Positions 9,037 to 18,753 of a DNA stretch of 33,755 bases are shown here, in pieces (within the stretch, counting starts at the first letter, position 1; each line of letters begins with the position of its first letter). The stretch comes from Bacteroidaceae bacterium. Lineage in GTDB: Bacteria; Bacteroidota; Bacteroidia; Bacteroidales; Bacteroidaceae. The stretch lies in the NCBI GenBank assembly GCA_023227685.1, contig JALNVG010000005.1, positions 1 through 33,755 on the forward strand, given 5' to 3'. The position numbers were made by a program, and so were the translations under genes. The notes under the pieces were generated by a model. It saw nothing but the letters and a program-made list of their open reading frames with translations, made no database searches and had not been told where the DNA came from.

Positions 9037-10635
9037 TTACTTCAAATCGACCTTAACAACCTGATAAGCATTAACAGTAACCTTGTTACCTTGTACTGCA
9101 GAGGTGTTCTGAACCTTCCAATTGTCCCCGTCATATTTACCGAATGTCGCAGCAGATACGGTAACAGAATCATCAAACTCAAATTGACAATTATCTCTGT
9201 TTGCCATTAAAATCCATTCCTTATCACTTACAGGAAATGCCATGCCCAAAGCATCATTATTATTTGTAAATCTGATAGAAAGCTTATTAAGTGTAGAGGT
9301 TACATCAACACCGCCTTTTGTATGTTCACCGTTAAATTCAAGCACCTCACCGTTCGGTACAGCAAATGCCAGCTTATCTCCGACTTTCCTTAACATCTGT
9401 AAAAACTGTCGAGACTCAGCGGTTGTCGGCTTTTCGACCCATTGCTGGTTTTGCCGCGTTGTCCTTTCATACATACCGAAATCAGCTCTGTCGTCTCTAT
9501 GACAGTAAAGCAGTATTCCTTCACCGCGCTCAAACATTTTTGCTACACTGTAACCAAATTCATAAGTACAGCTTGCCTCTGCAATATGGGTCACATTATC
9601 GCCGGACTCTGTAATATAGTTTGCAAGTGCATCCCAAGTGGTAGCATAACAGTCGACACCCACAATATCAATACCGGTAGTATCAAGAAGATCCATATAG
9701 TCGAGCTTTAAATCCGGAATAGTGTCTCTTCCGGCGCCACTTAAATTAACTCGGGTAACGCAATTATATGAGCTTTTATGAATTACATCGCCTAAAGCAC
9801 TTAATTGGGCGAATACTGCGTCGCGCTGACCGCCTACCCAACAATATTTATCATGACCTTCTTTTGTCTGCCACCATTGCCCCACAAGATTTTGAGTTGC
9901 ATCCGTTTGGTCAGGTTGGAAGTTACCGGCGCCTTGGTCGACCTCGTTATCGACCTGGATCATCACACATCGCTTATTCGTATCATTTCCAGCAATCCAT
10001 TCCATCATAGCCGCAAGAGCCGTTTGCTCACGCTCCATAGTGGCTTTGCAGGAAAAGTCGATCCACACAACACCTGCACCGTCCTTGCCGATCATATCGT
10101 CGATTTCCGGTTTTCCGGTCAGCATGCGTTTATACGTTTCCGGATCTTTTCGGATGTCTTCAGGTACCGCCGCACCCGATCCGCATGAGTTGGTACCGCC
10201 CCATATCCACTGTACTGACAAATCATATTCATCCAAATACTTATAGTAAAGCTCAAGACGGTCAAAATTGAATACCCCTTTTTCAGGCTCGATCTGATTC
10301 CAACTGATCGGAATAATCACGGAATCAAAACCATCCTCTTTTGCCTTGGCAAAATTTTCTTGTATAAACGCTATGTCACGGCTTTGATCCTCATATATCC
10401 AGTCCAAACGCATCTGAACAGCAAGCATAAGATATGGTTTGCCCTTGTATTCAACGTAAGGGTGTTCTGCTTCGTAGTTAACCTTTGAAACATAGTCATT
10501 TGAAACTATTTTAGTTGTACTACTATTACTACTATTGTCAATAACAGTATTACTTTCATTATCACAGGCTGCAACCGATGCCGACATTGCTATACAAAGA
10601 AACATTGCTATCGTTTTTCTGAAAAAAGTTTTCAT
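9037..10635 (-). CDS. GH35/GH42-like glycosidase lipoprotein (putative beta-galactosidase)
   Basis: Predicted cell-surface glycosidase of clan-A TIM-barrel type. I take the ATG at 10635 (532 residues) because AAAGGTG lies just upstream; the GTG at 10644 would sit almost on that site. The signal peptide ends in a lipobox (SVAAC). Counting from the GTG, the barrel contains DSVIIPISWNQIEPEKGVFN (residues about 107-126), typical of GH35/GH42. Next comes MIQVDNEVDQ with Glu234 as the likely acid/base, corresponding to the QVENEY motif of GH35. HIAEAS follows, with Glu356 as the likely nucleophile. The last ~100 residues are beta-rich. The gene stands between the second permease pair and the second SBP, which suggests trimming of substrate outside the cell just before import. 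The motif is not a perfect GH35 match, so beta-galactosidase activity is inference. Confidence 0.72.
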   Translation of the reverse strand: MKTFFRKTIAMFLCIAMSASVAACDNESNTVIDNSSNSSTTKIVSNDYVSKVNYEAEHPYVEYKGKPYLMLAVQMRLDWIYEDQSRDIAFIQENFAKAKEDGFDSVIIPISWNQIEPEKGVFNFDRLELYYKYLDEYDLSVQWIWGGTNSCGSGAAVPEDIRKDPETYKRMLTGKPEIDDMIGKDGAGVVWIDFSCKATMEREQTALAAMMEWIAGNDTNKRCVMIQVDNEVDQGAGNFQPDQTDATQNLVGQWWQTKEGHDKYCWVGGQRDAVFAQLSALGDVIHKSSYNCVTRVNLSGAGRDTIPDLKLDYMDLLDTTGIDIVGVDCYATTWDALANYITESGDNVTHIAEASCTYEFGYSVAKMFERGEGILLYCHRDDRADFGMYERTTRQNQQWVEKPTTAESRQFLQMLRKVGDKLAFAVPNGEVLEFNGEHTKGGVDVTSTLNKLSIRFTNNNDALGMAFPVSDKEWILMANRDNCQFEFDDSVTVSAATFGKYDGDNWKVQNTSAVQGNKVTVNAYQVVKVDLK

Positions 10636-10699
10636 ATTGATCACCTTTCATTTTGGCTTTGATATATCATAAAAAAACAATCTGCTTTAAATATTTCCC

Positions 10700-11686
10700 T
10701 TATTCGACCATACCTGTCCGCTCAACACTTTCGACAAAAGCTTTTTGACCAAAGAAAAAAACTACTAGCAGCGGAAGGATTACCAATAAGCAACCTGCCT
10801 GAACACAAACTGCATTTGCCACAGGATCGGCCTGATTGCTGAATACACCGGAGGCCGTGGTGGAAAGTGTCCTGAGTGCTAAAGAAAGGGTAGAATTTCC
10901 GCTCATAAGCATTCCGGAATAATAATAATCGTTCCAATGCCAGACAAATGAGAATAGAAAAACTGTTACAAACGCATTGATCGCATTCGGAATAATGATT
11001 GAAAAATAGCAACGCAAATTTCCGCATCCGTCAATAAAAGCTGCTTCCTCGATAGACTGCGGAAAGCCCCGGAATGTCTGCATAAATACAAGAATAAATA
11101 AACCGGATCTAAGACCGTTACCTAAAAGCGCCGGGAGGTAATACACCCAAATTGTATTTGTCAGATTAACTGTAAAATTGCTGCCGAAGATAAGTTCCAG
11201 CAATCTTGATATACCAAAGAAATCAAAAAAACGATATTGCTCATAAAGCGGTATTATTATTGTCTGTGCAGGAACTATTATGGTAAGGATAACAGCGGTA
11301 ATAATTAGTTTTTTACCCTTGAAATTATACCTTGCAAGCCCGTACCCGACAGTAGCGCAAACCAATGCCTGTATAAGTGACGCACCTATCGAAATAACTG
11401 CTGTATACCCCATCGTTTTCCAATAATTCAAAAGTTCAATAGCCATTTTAAATGACTGCAAAGAAAAATGTATTGGCAGCCAAATAACCGTTGGATCATA
11501 ATAATCCTGAGAACCCCTCAGAGCAGTACTCAACATGAATAATATTGGATATAAAACAATGTACGCCAAGCCTATAAGCAAAGATGCACGAAATACCGAA
11601 AAAAGTACATTTGCGGTTTTTCCGTAATAGTATCCTTTTGGTCGGTTATTCTTTCCGGCAAGAGTACTTTTGACCGTTCTCTCCAT
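10700..11686 (-). CDS. Sugar ABC importer permease (MsmG/YtcP-like), second importer
   Basis: Inner-membrane permease of 328 residues with about six membrane helices. The first covers residues 27-55 and the last ends near residue 313. The cytoplasmic EAA loop that docks the ATPase reads EEAAFIDGCGNLRCYFSIII (about 213-232), which identifies a carbohydrate-importer permease. GGAGGG precedes the ATG. It starts 11 bp after the partner permease, with which it forms the heterodimeric pore. The usual fold and length of the CUT1 family are kept. The ATPase is not in this window. Confidence 0.92.
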   Translation of the reverse strand: MERTVKSTLAGKNNRPKGYYYGKTANVLFSVFRASLLIGLAYIVLYPILFMLSTALRGSQDYYDPTVIWLPIHFSLQSFKMAIELLNYWKTMGYTAVISIGASLIQALVCATVGYGLARYNFKGKKLIITAVILTIIVPAQTIIIPLYEQYRFFDFFGISRLLELIFGSNFTVNLTNTIWVYYLPALLGNGLRSGLFILVFMQTFRGFPQSIEEAAFIDGCGNLRCYFSIIIPNAINAFVTVFLFSFVWHWNDYYYSGMLMSGNSTLSLALRTLSTTASGVFSNQADPVANAVCVQAGCLLVILPLLVVFFFGQKAFVESVERTGMVE

Positions 11687-11697
11687 TTTTCACCCTC

Positions 11698-12582
11698 CTA
11701 CTTTTCCAACTGCTTATTCATTATTATATATACCAATCCTACAACCATCAAAACCAGAATAAAGTACACCAGAGAGAACGCTGCTGCCTGTTCATACTCA
11801 ATTCCCGAAACCAAACTAAAAATTTTTTGCATTACAGTATTTGTTGAATTCGTAAAAGTATCAATAATTGTATAAATAATATTTACTAGGAGGAATGGGC
11901 TAACCATTGGAAAAGTTACAAACCAAAAGCTCTCCCACGCAGTTGCACCTTCAATTTTAGCCGCCTCATATGATGAAGCCGGAATAGATTGCAACGCTGA
12001 AAGAAAAAGTATGATCTGTATTCCCGAACGCCATACCACATCAAAAATATCATTTACCAAGCCTTCAAAAAAGTAAACTAATTTATCGGTCAATCCCATT
12101 TCCTTTAAAAAGTCCAGTACGCCGTTGCTTTGAAAAATAGTTGTTGCAGTTTCCGTTGAACCCATATTTTGCTGTAAAACATTTTCTTTTAACAGGACGA
12201 TAATAACACCGGATGCTATAATAATAGGCAATGCGAAAACGACGCGTGCCGCAGAACGTCCGAAAAAATTTTGATTAAGAATAATTGCCAAAAACATACT
12301 GAAAACCACAATTACAATAACCGATACAATAACATTGCCTATTGAAGAAATAATCATTCTTAAATTATTCGGATCTTCCAAAAAAGTAACGCGATAATTT
12401 TTAAAACCGACCCAATTAAGATCAAAACCGTAATTACCCATATCAATAGACGAAAAAGAGTAGAATACTGTTTTAATCAGCGGAATAAAGAATAAAAATA
12501 TAAAGCCAATTATCCAAGGGGATGTAAATGCCAAACCAACTAAAGACCGTTTTTTTTGCAGAGTCATTTTAGATTGTTTCAT
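11698..12582 (-). CDS. Sugar ABC importer permease (MsmF/YteP-like), second importer
   Basis: Inner-membrane permease of 294 residues, partner of the next gene. About six helices are seen, starting at residue 15. The EAA loop is SYEAAKIEGATAWESFWFVT (about 204-223). A polar loop of about 45 residues (135-180) lies between helices and faces outward in the usual model, where it could contact the binding protein. The ATG overlaps the TGA of the upstream DUF5696 gene (ATGA at 12579-12582), and GGGGGAGAG lies upstream, so translation is coupled. This coupling ties the DUF5696 protein to this importer. Confidence 0.92.
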   Translation of the reverse strand: MKQSKMTLQKKRSLVGLAFTSPWIIGFIFLFFIPLIKTVFYSFSSIDMGNYGFDLNWVGFKNYRVTFLEDPNNLRMIISSIGNVIVSVIVIVVFSMFLAIILNQNFFGRSAARVVFALPIIIASGVIIVLLKENVLQQNMGSTETATTIFQSNGVLDFLKEMGLTDKLVYFFEGLVNDIFDVVWRSGIQIILFLSALQSIPASSYEAAKIEGATAWESFWFVTFPMVSPFLLVNIIYTIIDTFTNSTNTVMQKIFSLVSGIEYEQAAAFSLVYFILVLMVVGLVYIIMNKQLEK

Positions 12583-14801
12583 TTACTCTCCCCCTGTTTG
12601 ATCAGATAGGATTTTGCTTCAAGCTTTGTGCCGCTCAAATCAACACTAAAGTCATTATAATTAACAAATATTTCAACGCCGTTTTCATAAACTGTACGGC
12701 TTACACCACTACTTACATTTTCATGAAAAACCATTAACTTATCCGTAACCGAAGACAGCGCTTGCTTTACTTTCAAATAATTCTCGGAAATTTCGTCAAT
12801 CCAGTTATTTGCAGTTACACTGTAAAGCTTATCATAGTCATCATAACAAAGCACCGAATAATCCGCATTTGACAGCGAATACATAAGGCCGCTTCCGGTT
12901 TCAATTGCCTTAAGTACCTCCACATCAGAATCAGAAAGATTGACCGATGGTACTGAGTATGAAACGCTTCCATGCATGATCATTTGATAAAACGGAACCG
13001 TTTCATCCTCTAAGTCAAAACAGCTTGAAGATGTTGGAGCCGCTATTACCGAATCGGCATACGGCAGCGCATAAGCATTAGGGGCTTCAAGCATAATATT
13101 AAAATTATTTTCGTTGTAGTTCTGCAATATTCCTGTAAATTTCTCGGCAGTAGAATTTGAAAGGCAAATTTCATTACCGAAATCTGAATAGATAAAGCTG
13201 CCCAAGGTTGACATTGATATGTATTTATTGTTGAGCTTTGCGTAAGATTTAAGATATTTATCAGCAGCACACTCAACCTTGGCAGGCTGCAAAGCATATC
13301 TGTTTACAGAATTGTATTTGACCTTTCCGTTGCTCGTTTCATACTGATAGAAAGAACCTATTTTATTGCAAACATCTTTTGTGGCATCCATTTGCTTTAT
13401 AAGAGAAAACGTAGGTTTTCTGAAAAAGATAAAATCATTATCCGGATAAATTTCTATATTGTTTTTATCAGCAAATTCAACAAGCTTATTAAATCCCTTT
13501 ATACCACCCATTGCCGAAGTCGGTTCAAACGATGTAGGAACCTTAATATTAGTAATTCCCATAGAGGAAGTTCCTAAATAGCGGACCTTCATACTGTCTA
13601 CACCATTATTTAAAAGCTGATATAAAAGATTTTCGGCGTCATCAAATGAGGTAAGTGACCGATTTACCATAACAGGAAAGCCCAAAATATTATCGCTTAC
13701 TTTTGCACTTCCGTATAAATCGAGATAAAGCGGAACATTGTCAATGCTTTTATTACCCATGGCGTCTTTTATATCAAGCATATTTCTATAGCAGTCAGCC
13801 ATATCACTGTAACCGCCGTACTTTTTAACAACAGGAGAATATCTTACCGTAAAATTTTCCTTTACAGAAAGAGGTGAAACAAAATTTATCTCTATCGGAT
13901 ACCATGTTTTAGAAAGCATTTTATAAGCAGCTGACTGCCTATAAGTAAATTGGGGATATATGTAATTGTAATTTCCGTTTGTACCGCTCACGTAAGACAT
14001 CAGTTTACAACTTGATGCTCCTGTTTGAATAACCGAAAGAAGAGTACATCCGTTTTTTTCAATTCCAAACACCGGAAGCTTGGCGATTTCAACCTTTACA
14101 ATATTGGTATCGGAATTCATGAGACCATCTGTATCGTAAATTTTCTGTTGATAACTACTACCGGTTTTTCCGTTATTAAAATTGATTAAAGAACCGCTGC
14201 CGTCAGGAACTAAAAAATATCCCTTGTCATTTACACCTGAAGCCCCAAAATAAGGAAGCAAAGAAATCTCGGTGATCTCGTTTTCTCCGCTTTCAACTAT
14301 TTCATTGCTGAGTACGGAAGCCACCAGTCCATACTCATCAAGAGAATACAGAACAGGAATTTCAAATTTTTCACTAATAAAATTATATGTTATCTTTATT
14401 CCATTTGAATCAACCGAAAGCATTATGCCTTCTTTTTCAGTTGAAGAGGCAAAGCTTGTAGCCTGCTTGGAGGTTTTTCCGTTAATAAGATAGTTTACTA
14501 TAAGCTGCGATTCCATCTGCATTTTATTAATACCTTTCATATTGGTTTGCAGATCGCCGTCTGTAGGGTTGCTGTACCAACAAGCGCCGGTACGCTTATC
14601 CTTGAGTATTATACTGCCTGCAGTCTTATCGGCCATTAAGCTAAAATCCTGAGTCTCGATTTCCGTATCTGAAACGACCGTAATGTCGATTGCTTTTTTA
14701 AGCTGAGGCTCTGCTTTTTGAGCAGATGCGGAAAAGCAAAAAACAATGGCTGCAAGCCCCAATACAATGCCTTGCCTTAAAAAGCTTTTAATCTTTCTCA
14801 T
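12579..14801 (-). CDS. Secreted DUF5696-family protein, glycosidase-like architecture
   Basis: Secreted protein of 740 residues without an established function. I prefer the ATG at 14801 because AGGAG lies just upstream, overlapping the previous stop codon; a longer in-frame start at 14840 lies inside the neighbour. A signal peptide covers residues 1-28. Residues about 45-310 are beta-rich, with RTGACWYSNP and GYFLVPDGSGSLINF, like the sandwich domain of GH31/GH36/GH101-type enzymes. Residues about 355-610 look like a TIM barrel, with VPLYLDLYGS, IEIYPDNDFIFF, SFIYSDFGNE, MLEAPNAYALPYADS and VPFYQMIMHG. The C-terminal ~50 residues (VYENGVEIFVNYND) resemble the small beta domain that closes such enzymes. 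Asp454, Asp456, Asp540 and Glu572 are plausible active-site acids. From memory, this matches the DUF5696 family often found beside sugar ABC permeases. A hydrolase role is inference. Confidence 0.72.
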   Translation of the reverse strand: MRKIKSFLRQGIVLGLAAIVFCFSASAQKAEPQLKKAIDITVVSDTEIETQDFSLMADKTAGSIILKDKRTGACWYSNPTDGDLQTNMKGINKMQMESQLIVNYLINGKTSKQATSFASSTEKEGIMLSVDSNGIKITYNFISEKFEIPVLYSLDEYGLVASVLSNEIVESGENEITEISLLPYFGASGVNDKGYFLVPDGSGSLINFNNGKTGSSYQQKIYDTDGLMNSDTNIVKVEIAKLPVFGIEKNGCTLLSVIQTGASSCKLMSYVSGTNGNYNYIYPQFTYRQSAAYKMLSKTWYPIEINFVSPLSVKENFTVRYSPVVKKYGGYSDMADCYRNMLDIKDAMGNKSIDNVPLYLDLYGSAKVSDNILGFPVMVNRSLTSFDDAENLLYQLLNNGVDSMKVRYLGTSSMGITNIKVPTSFEPTSAMGGIKGFNKLVEFADKNNIEIYPDNDFIFFRKPTFSLIKQMDATKDVCNKIGSFYQYETSNGKVKYNSVNRYALQPAKVECAADKYLKSYAKLNNKYISMSTLGSFIYSDFGNEICLSNSTAEKFTGILQNYNENNFNIMLEAPNAYALPYADSVIAAPTSSSCFDLEDETVPFYQMIMHGSVSYSVPSVNLSDSDVEVLKAIETGSGLMYSLSNADYSVLCYDDYDKLYSVTANNWIDEISENYLKVKQALSSVTDKLMVFHENVSSGVSRTVYENGVEIFVNYNDFSVDLSGTKLEAKSYLIKQGESK

Positions 14802-14811
14802 ATATTTGCTC

Positions 14812-16893
14812 CTATTGTTGCGAATGCAGCACAATTTCATTAATTATTGACACTATGAACGACGCAACCTTATTGAAAAGACTTACGACCAAAAGTAAAA
14901 GGAAAATCACGATTGCCATTCCAAAAACTGTAGCAATTATTGATAAAATAACCTGTTTTATACTGTATTCATGCAGTATGCTTAAACCTCTTAGCAACAA
15001 TATTGCAGCCCACAGAAAGAAAACAACGCGCAATATGTTTATTAAGTCCGACTCGCCTAAAGAAAGTACATAGCTTAAGCCCAAACAAAGGAAATTTGAA
15101 ACCACAACAGGCAGGATACTGTAAGAAGCATAAATATAAATATCTTTAATCTTTCCCTTGCCTTCAAACAGGGTACATACTGCCCAGTTAATTACTACAA
15201 ATACAAGAACCAGTGATATCATAGCCAAAAGCTGTGTCCAAACATTCATATCGACCTTCGATGAATAATTTGCATTAAACATAAAAGCTGATAACTGTTT
15301 TTTAATGACACTGGATAAAAGCCACAGTGAAATAATAACAGAAGCCACCGTAAATGAACCGCGTTTAGTCCAATGCAGATCATTGAACCCATTGGAAGGA
15401 TGCATCATAATGTAAAATGGATATTTCCACTTGTTATAACGCTTTGTAGCATAGTCAACCTTGCGCTTTCTTTCAATAGCTCCCGTAATAAGAAACAATA
15501 AAATCAGAATTACTGCAGTTGGCAATATCCAAAAGAAATTTTCTCTGAGAAATATTTTACGTTCAGCTTCAAAAGCAGTAGAATACCCGTCTGCATCATT
15601 TGCGAGCTTAAAGTATTTCATGGCATCAGTATATTCGCCCTTGCCGACGAGCGCTTTTCCTATACCGGAATATGCAATCTGCATATTACCGTTCTTCTTC
15701 AGAACTTCCTTCCAAGTATCATAAGAAGCGTCATACTGCCCATCATTAAATAAATTGAGAGCATTTCGAACCAAAATCCCATACTCGGTTGGGTTGAATA
15801 CCGTAAGATTTCCCTTCATACTGTCTAAAACATAAACATTACCGCCATAGCAGTCAACGGCCGCTAAATTTCCGAATGTTCCTTGCTGAATGCCGTTATT
15901 AGCAGTTACGGAAAGTATTCTGCCATCTTGTGCAGAATACTGAAAAATATGACCTCTTTGTGCATCGACAGCAGTGACAAGTCCCATATCATCAGTTGAA
16001 ATATCGGTAAACCTTGATACAACCAATGTACCGCCGCTCCACTCCGAAACATTATCACCATAATTGATATTACTGCTCCAAACATTACTTCCGTTAGGAT
16101 TGAGCTTTTTTATTTGTGCAACCGACTCCGTAGAGGTATTAGCACAGGTGAAAATGAATCCGTTAACGTCCATATCGAAGCTGCTGTATTCCTGAGGAAT
16201 ATTTTTTGCGACTTTAGAAAGTTGAGTTTTGTTAAGTATTTTTTGCCACGATTTTTCAATCAAAAGCGACAATGTTACGGTTACACGGTTTGCACCGAAA
16301 AACGAAAGAAACGTACCATCAGGATTGTAAAGCAAAGCACCCTCATAAGTACCAAAACTTAAAACGTAAAAATAGCCGTTTTTGTCACGCAAAACCTTTT
16401 GCGGCTGAAAAACCCGGTTCTGATCAAATAGCGCATTATCCGGTTTTTCAAGTTTTAATACAACGTTATTTTGTGCGTCAAGCATTAGTACACGTGCATT
16501 TCCGGAATCCGCAACATATAAATAGTCCTTATCTGCCGCTAAACCCATAGGACTCGAAAGTAAGCTTTCATTTCCGTTATCATAAACCGTCGTAATTATT
16601 CTTACGACCTTGTAATCAAGGCTTAAAACAACTATACGGTTATTATCTTTATCAGAAATATATATTAAATCATTTGCAACGCATATATCCTGTGGTGAAT
16701 TCCAGCTGCCTGAACCTGCATCAATACCGTTTATAACAGATCCGACTGTAAGCATAGCCGGCGACGCTTTAACTTTACCGTCAACATAAAGATATGAATC
16801 GTAAGGAAGCCCCTCTGCCGAAACGGAAAAGCTAGCCCCAAAAATCAAGAAAGAGATTACAGCCGCTGCAATACTAAATAATATTTTTTTCAC
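14812..16893 (-). CDS. Beta-propeller (NHL-like) / TPR / YIP1-like membrane protein
   Basis: Membrane protein of 693 residues with a signal peptide (1-26). Residues about 35-370 are repeats of the NHL type (for example SPQDICVANDLIYISDKDNN and SPMGLAADKDYLYVADSGNA), forming an outward-facing beta-propeller. Residues about 373-445 look like two TPR units (FNDGQYDASYDTWKEVL, KGEYTDAMKYFKLANDADGY). A helix at 452-472 crosses the membrane. Residues about 490-690 hold roughly five helices resembling the YIP1 domain, including the start PFYIMMHPSNGFNDLHW. The start is GTG with GAGGAG seven bases upstream. The gene lies between two permease pairs and directly before the DUF5696 gene. I recall the same pairing in other Firmicutes sugar-importer loci, but no function is established. 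A scaffold or sensor for the surface machinery is possible (inference). Confidence 0.75.
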   Translation of the reverse strand: MKKILFSIAAAVISFLIFGASFSVSAEGLPYDSYLYVDGKVKASPAMLTVGSVINGIDAGSGSWNSPQDICVANDLIYISDKDNNRIVVLSLDYKVVRIITTVYDNGNESLLSSPMGLAADKDYLYVADSGNARVLMLDAQNNVVLKLEKPDNALFDQNRVFQPQKVLRDKNGYFYVLSFGTYEGALLYNPDGTFLSFFGANRVTVTLSLLIEKSWQKILNKTQLSKVAKNIPQEYSSFDMDVNGFIFTCANTSTESVAQIKKLNPNGSNVWSSNINYGDNVSEWSGGTLVVSRFTDISTDDMGLVTAVDAQRGHIFQYSAQDGRILSVTANNGIQQGTFGNLAAVDCYGGNVYVLDSMKGNLTVFNPTEYGILVRNALNLFNDGQYDASYDTWKEVLKKNGNMQIAYSGIGKALVGKGEYTDAMKYFKLANDADGYSTAFEAERKIFLRENFFWILPTAVILILLFLITGAIERKRKVDYATKRYNKWKYPFYIMMHPSNGFNDLHWTKRGSFTVASVIISLWLLSSVIKKQLSAFMFNANYSSKVDMNVWTQLLAMISLVLVFVVINWAVCTLFEGKGKIKDIYIYASYSILPVVVSNFLCLGLSYVLSLGESDLINILRVVFFLWAAILLLRGLSILHEYSIKQVILSIIATVFGMAIVIFLLLLVVSLFNKVASFIVSIINEIVLHSQQ

Positions 16894-16912
16894 GAATGTT
16901 CTCCTCTTTCCG

Positions 16913-17809
16913 TTATTCCTTTATACCAGAACTGGTCATGGTTTGAATTACACTGCTTTGAGTAAGTATAAAAACCAGAATTGGAGGAATCATCAATAGA
17001 ACGCTGCCCGCCGCCGAGGCTCCGGTACGTTCAATCGTTCCCGAAAGCACCTGACTTATTGCATTGGGCAGCAGCTTTAATTCCTCATTGTAAATTGTGC
17101 TGCCGCTGGTCATAGCCCAAATCGCCTGAAAAGCATAAAGCAACAACGTCAACCACGCGGGCTTTACAGACGGCATTACTATACGCAAAAAAATAGTAAA
17201 ATGATTTGCTCCGTCAATTTTTGCCGCCTCTATAAGAGCCATCGGAACCTGTTCCATAAACTGCTTCATAAGGAAAAGTCCCAGGGATGATGCCAATGAA
17301 GGCAGTATATATACCCAATATGTATTTACAATTCCGAGAGTATTTAAAACGATATACTGCGGAATCCCCAATACTGTTCCGTTAAACAAAAGTGATATTA
17401 CAACTAATGGGAAAAACCAACTGATTCTGGTTTTAAATTTAGAAAGTGAATACGCTGCCGCAGATGCAATTAAGATCTGCCCTATTGTTGTAACAGTACA
17501 AACAAAAATACTGTTGAACGTATACCGTGAAAATGGCACCCAAAGGTTGTTAATCAACCTGAAAAGCGTGGTGTAGTTAGAAGTAACAGGTCTCATAACA
17601 TAAAATCTCGGAGGGTAAAGGAATAATTCCTCTATAGGTTTAAAAGAATTCATTATGGCATAAACAAGCGGTAATGCCATAAATACACCGCAGGCGGCAA
17701 GGACTGTAAATATGATAATATTGCCAAAAAGGCTTCTTGTCTGTCTGCGTCTTCCTGCATGCGAAAAAAGCTTTTTACGATGATGCTTTGTAGCTACTTT
17801 TACAACCAT
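16913..17809 (-). CDS. Sugar ABC importer permease (MsmG/YtcP-like), first importer
   Basis: Inner-membrane permease of 298 residues with about six helices, the first at residues 29-55. The EAA loop reads LIEAAKIDGANHFTIFLRIV (about 192-211). A basic N-terminal tail (TKHHRKKLFSHAGRRRQ) precedes helix 1. The ribosome binding site (AAGAGAAG) is weaker than its neighbours', and the ATG lies 9 bp after the partner permease's stop. It is the second subunit of the importer served by the CBM-fused binding protein. Confidence 0.92.
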   Translation of the reverse strand: MVVKVATKHHRKKLFSHAGRRRQTRSLFGNIIIFTVLAACGVFMALPLVYAIMNSFKPIEELFLYPPRFYVMRPVTSNYTTLFRLINNLWVPFSRYTFNSIFVCTVTTIGQILIASAAAYSLSKFKTRISWFFPLVVISLLFNGTVLGIPQYIVLNTLGIVNTYWVYILPSLASSLGLFLMKQFMEQVPMALIEAAKIDGANHFTIFLRIVMPSVKPAWLTLLLYAFQAIWAMTSGSTIYNEELKLLPNAISQVLSGTIERTGASAAGSVLLMIPPILVFILTQSSVIQTMTSSGIKE

Positions 17810-17818
17810 ATGCTTCTC

Positions 17819-18751
17819 TTATTCACCTACCTTGGCTAATATCCTGGAAACTATCGATTTAAAAATTAACATCATAAGGAACAATACAACCGTAAGGGCA
17901 CAAGCATATCCCATTTCATATCTGATAGTACCGTAATCCATTATGTGTAACACGATTGTATGTGCTGCATAATCTTTGCTTGGGAATCCTACCAATGTCT
18001 GAGAGATCGCCGCCACCGAGAAAGAACTCGAAATCTGCATAACCGCACCGAAAAGCAGCTGCGGCTTCATCGTTGGCAAGGTTACATACCATAACTCCTG
18101 CCAACGGTTTTGAACACCATCAATAGCAGCAGCCTCATACAGTGACTGATCGACGGATTGAAACCCGGCAATAAACGCCAAAAAGCTTACCCCAAGGCTC
18201 AGCCAAAGCTGAACTATCATTATAACCGTCAACATATACTTTTCATTTGTAAGCCATTGAATAGGTTCAAGTATAAATCCGTTTTGAATTAGAAAATTAT
18301 TTATAAAGCCATACTGATCTCCGCTGAAGATATATTGCCAAATAAAATATACGTTTCCTGTTAAAGCCGGAGCATAAAATATCAGCGTGACAAAGGAGCG
18401 AAGCTTTGGACTAAGCTCGTTTATAAACCATGCTAAAACAAAACAAAGCATATATCCTAAAGGTCCGGTAATTACAGCAAATTTAAGCGTGTTTACTAAC
18501 GCTTTAATAAATATATCGTCGTCAAGAAACATACGAAGATAATTATCAATTCCACGCCACTGAGGCATTTCCAACATATTGAAATATGTAAAGCTTAACA
18601 CTATTGCCATAAAAACAGGTATTACAACAAACAGGAAAAAGAGTATCATAAATGGCATAGCCAATAAATACAATTGATAATTCGCCTGCAAGTCTTTGCC
18701 GGTACCGGATAAAAAAACGCTCATGCGCTTTTTTATACCTATTCGCTCCAT
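17819..18751 (-). CDS. Sugar ABC importer permease (MsmF/YteP-like), first importer
   Basis: Inner-membrane permease of 310 residues (312 if the ATG at 18757 is used). I prefer 18751 because AGAGGG sits at good distance from it and almost on top of the upstream ATG. The upstream ATG, however, overlaps the SBP stop as ATGA, so both may be used. About six helices are seen, starting near residue 27. The EAA loop is YEAAAIDGVQNRWQELWYVT (about 207-226 from the longer start). It forms the pore with the next gene. Family length and fold are normal. Confidence 0.9.
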   Translation of the reverse strand: MERIGIKKRMSVFLSGTGKDLQANYQLYLLAMPFMILFFLFVVIPVFMAIVLSFTYFNMLEMPQWRGIDNYLRMFLDDDIFIKALVNTLKFAVITGPLGYMLCFVLAWFINELSPKLRSFVTLIFYAPALTGNVYFIWQYIFSGDQYGFINNFLIQNGFILEPIQWLTNEKYMLTVIMIVQLWLSLGVSFLAFIAGFQSVDQSLYEAAAIDGVQNRWQELWYVTLPTMKPQLLFGAVMQISSSFSVAAISQTLVGFPSKDYAAHTIVLHIMDYGTIRYEMGYACALTVVLFLMMLIFKSIVSRILAKVGE

Positions 18752-18753
18752 TT

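Noticed and set aside
9768..10246. Several overlapping plus-strand frames of 68-127 codons
   Set aside because: They lie fully opposite the GH35-like gene, have no ribosome sites, and their compositions (many His, Ser, Arg) look like antisense shadows.
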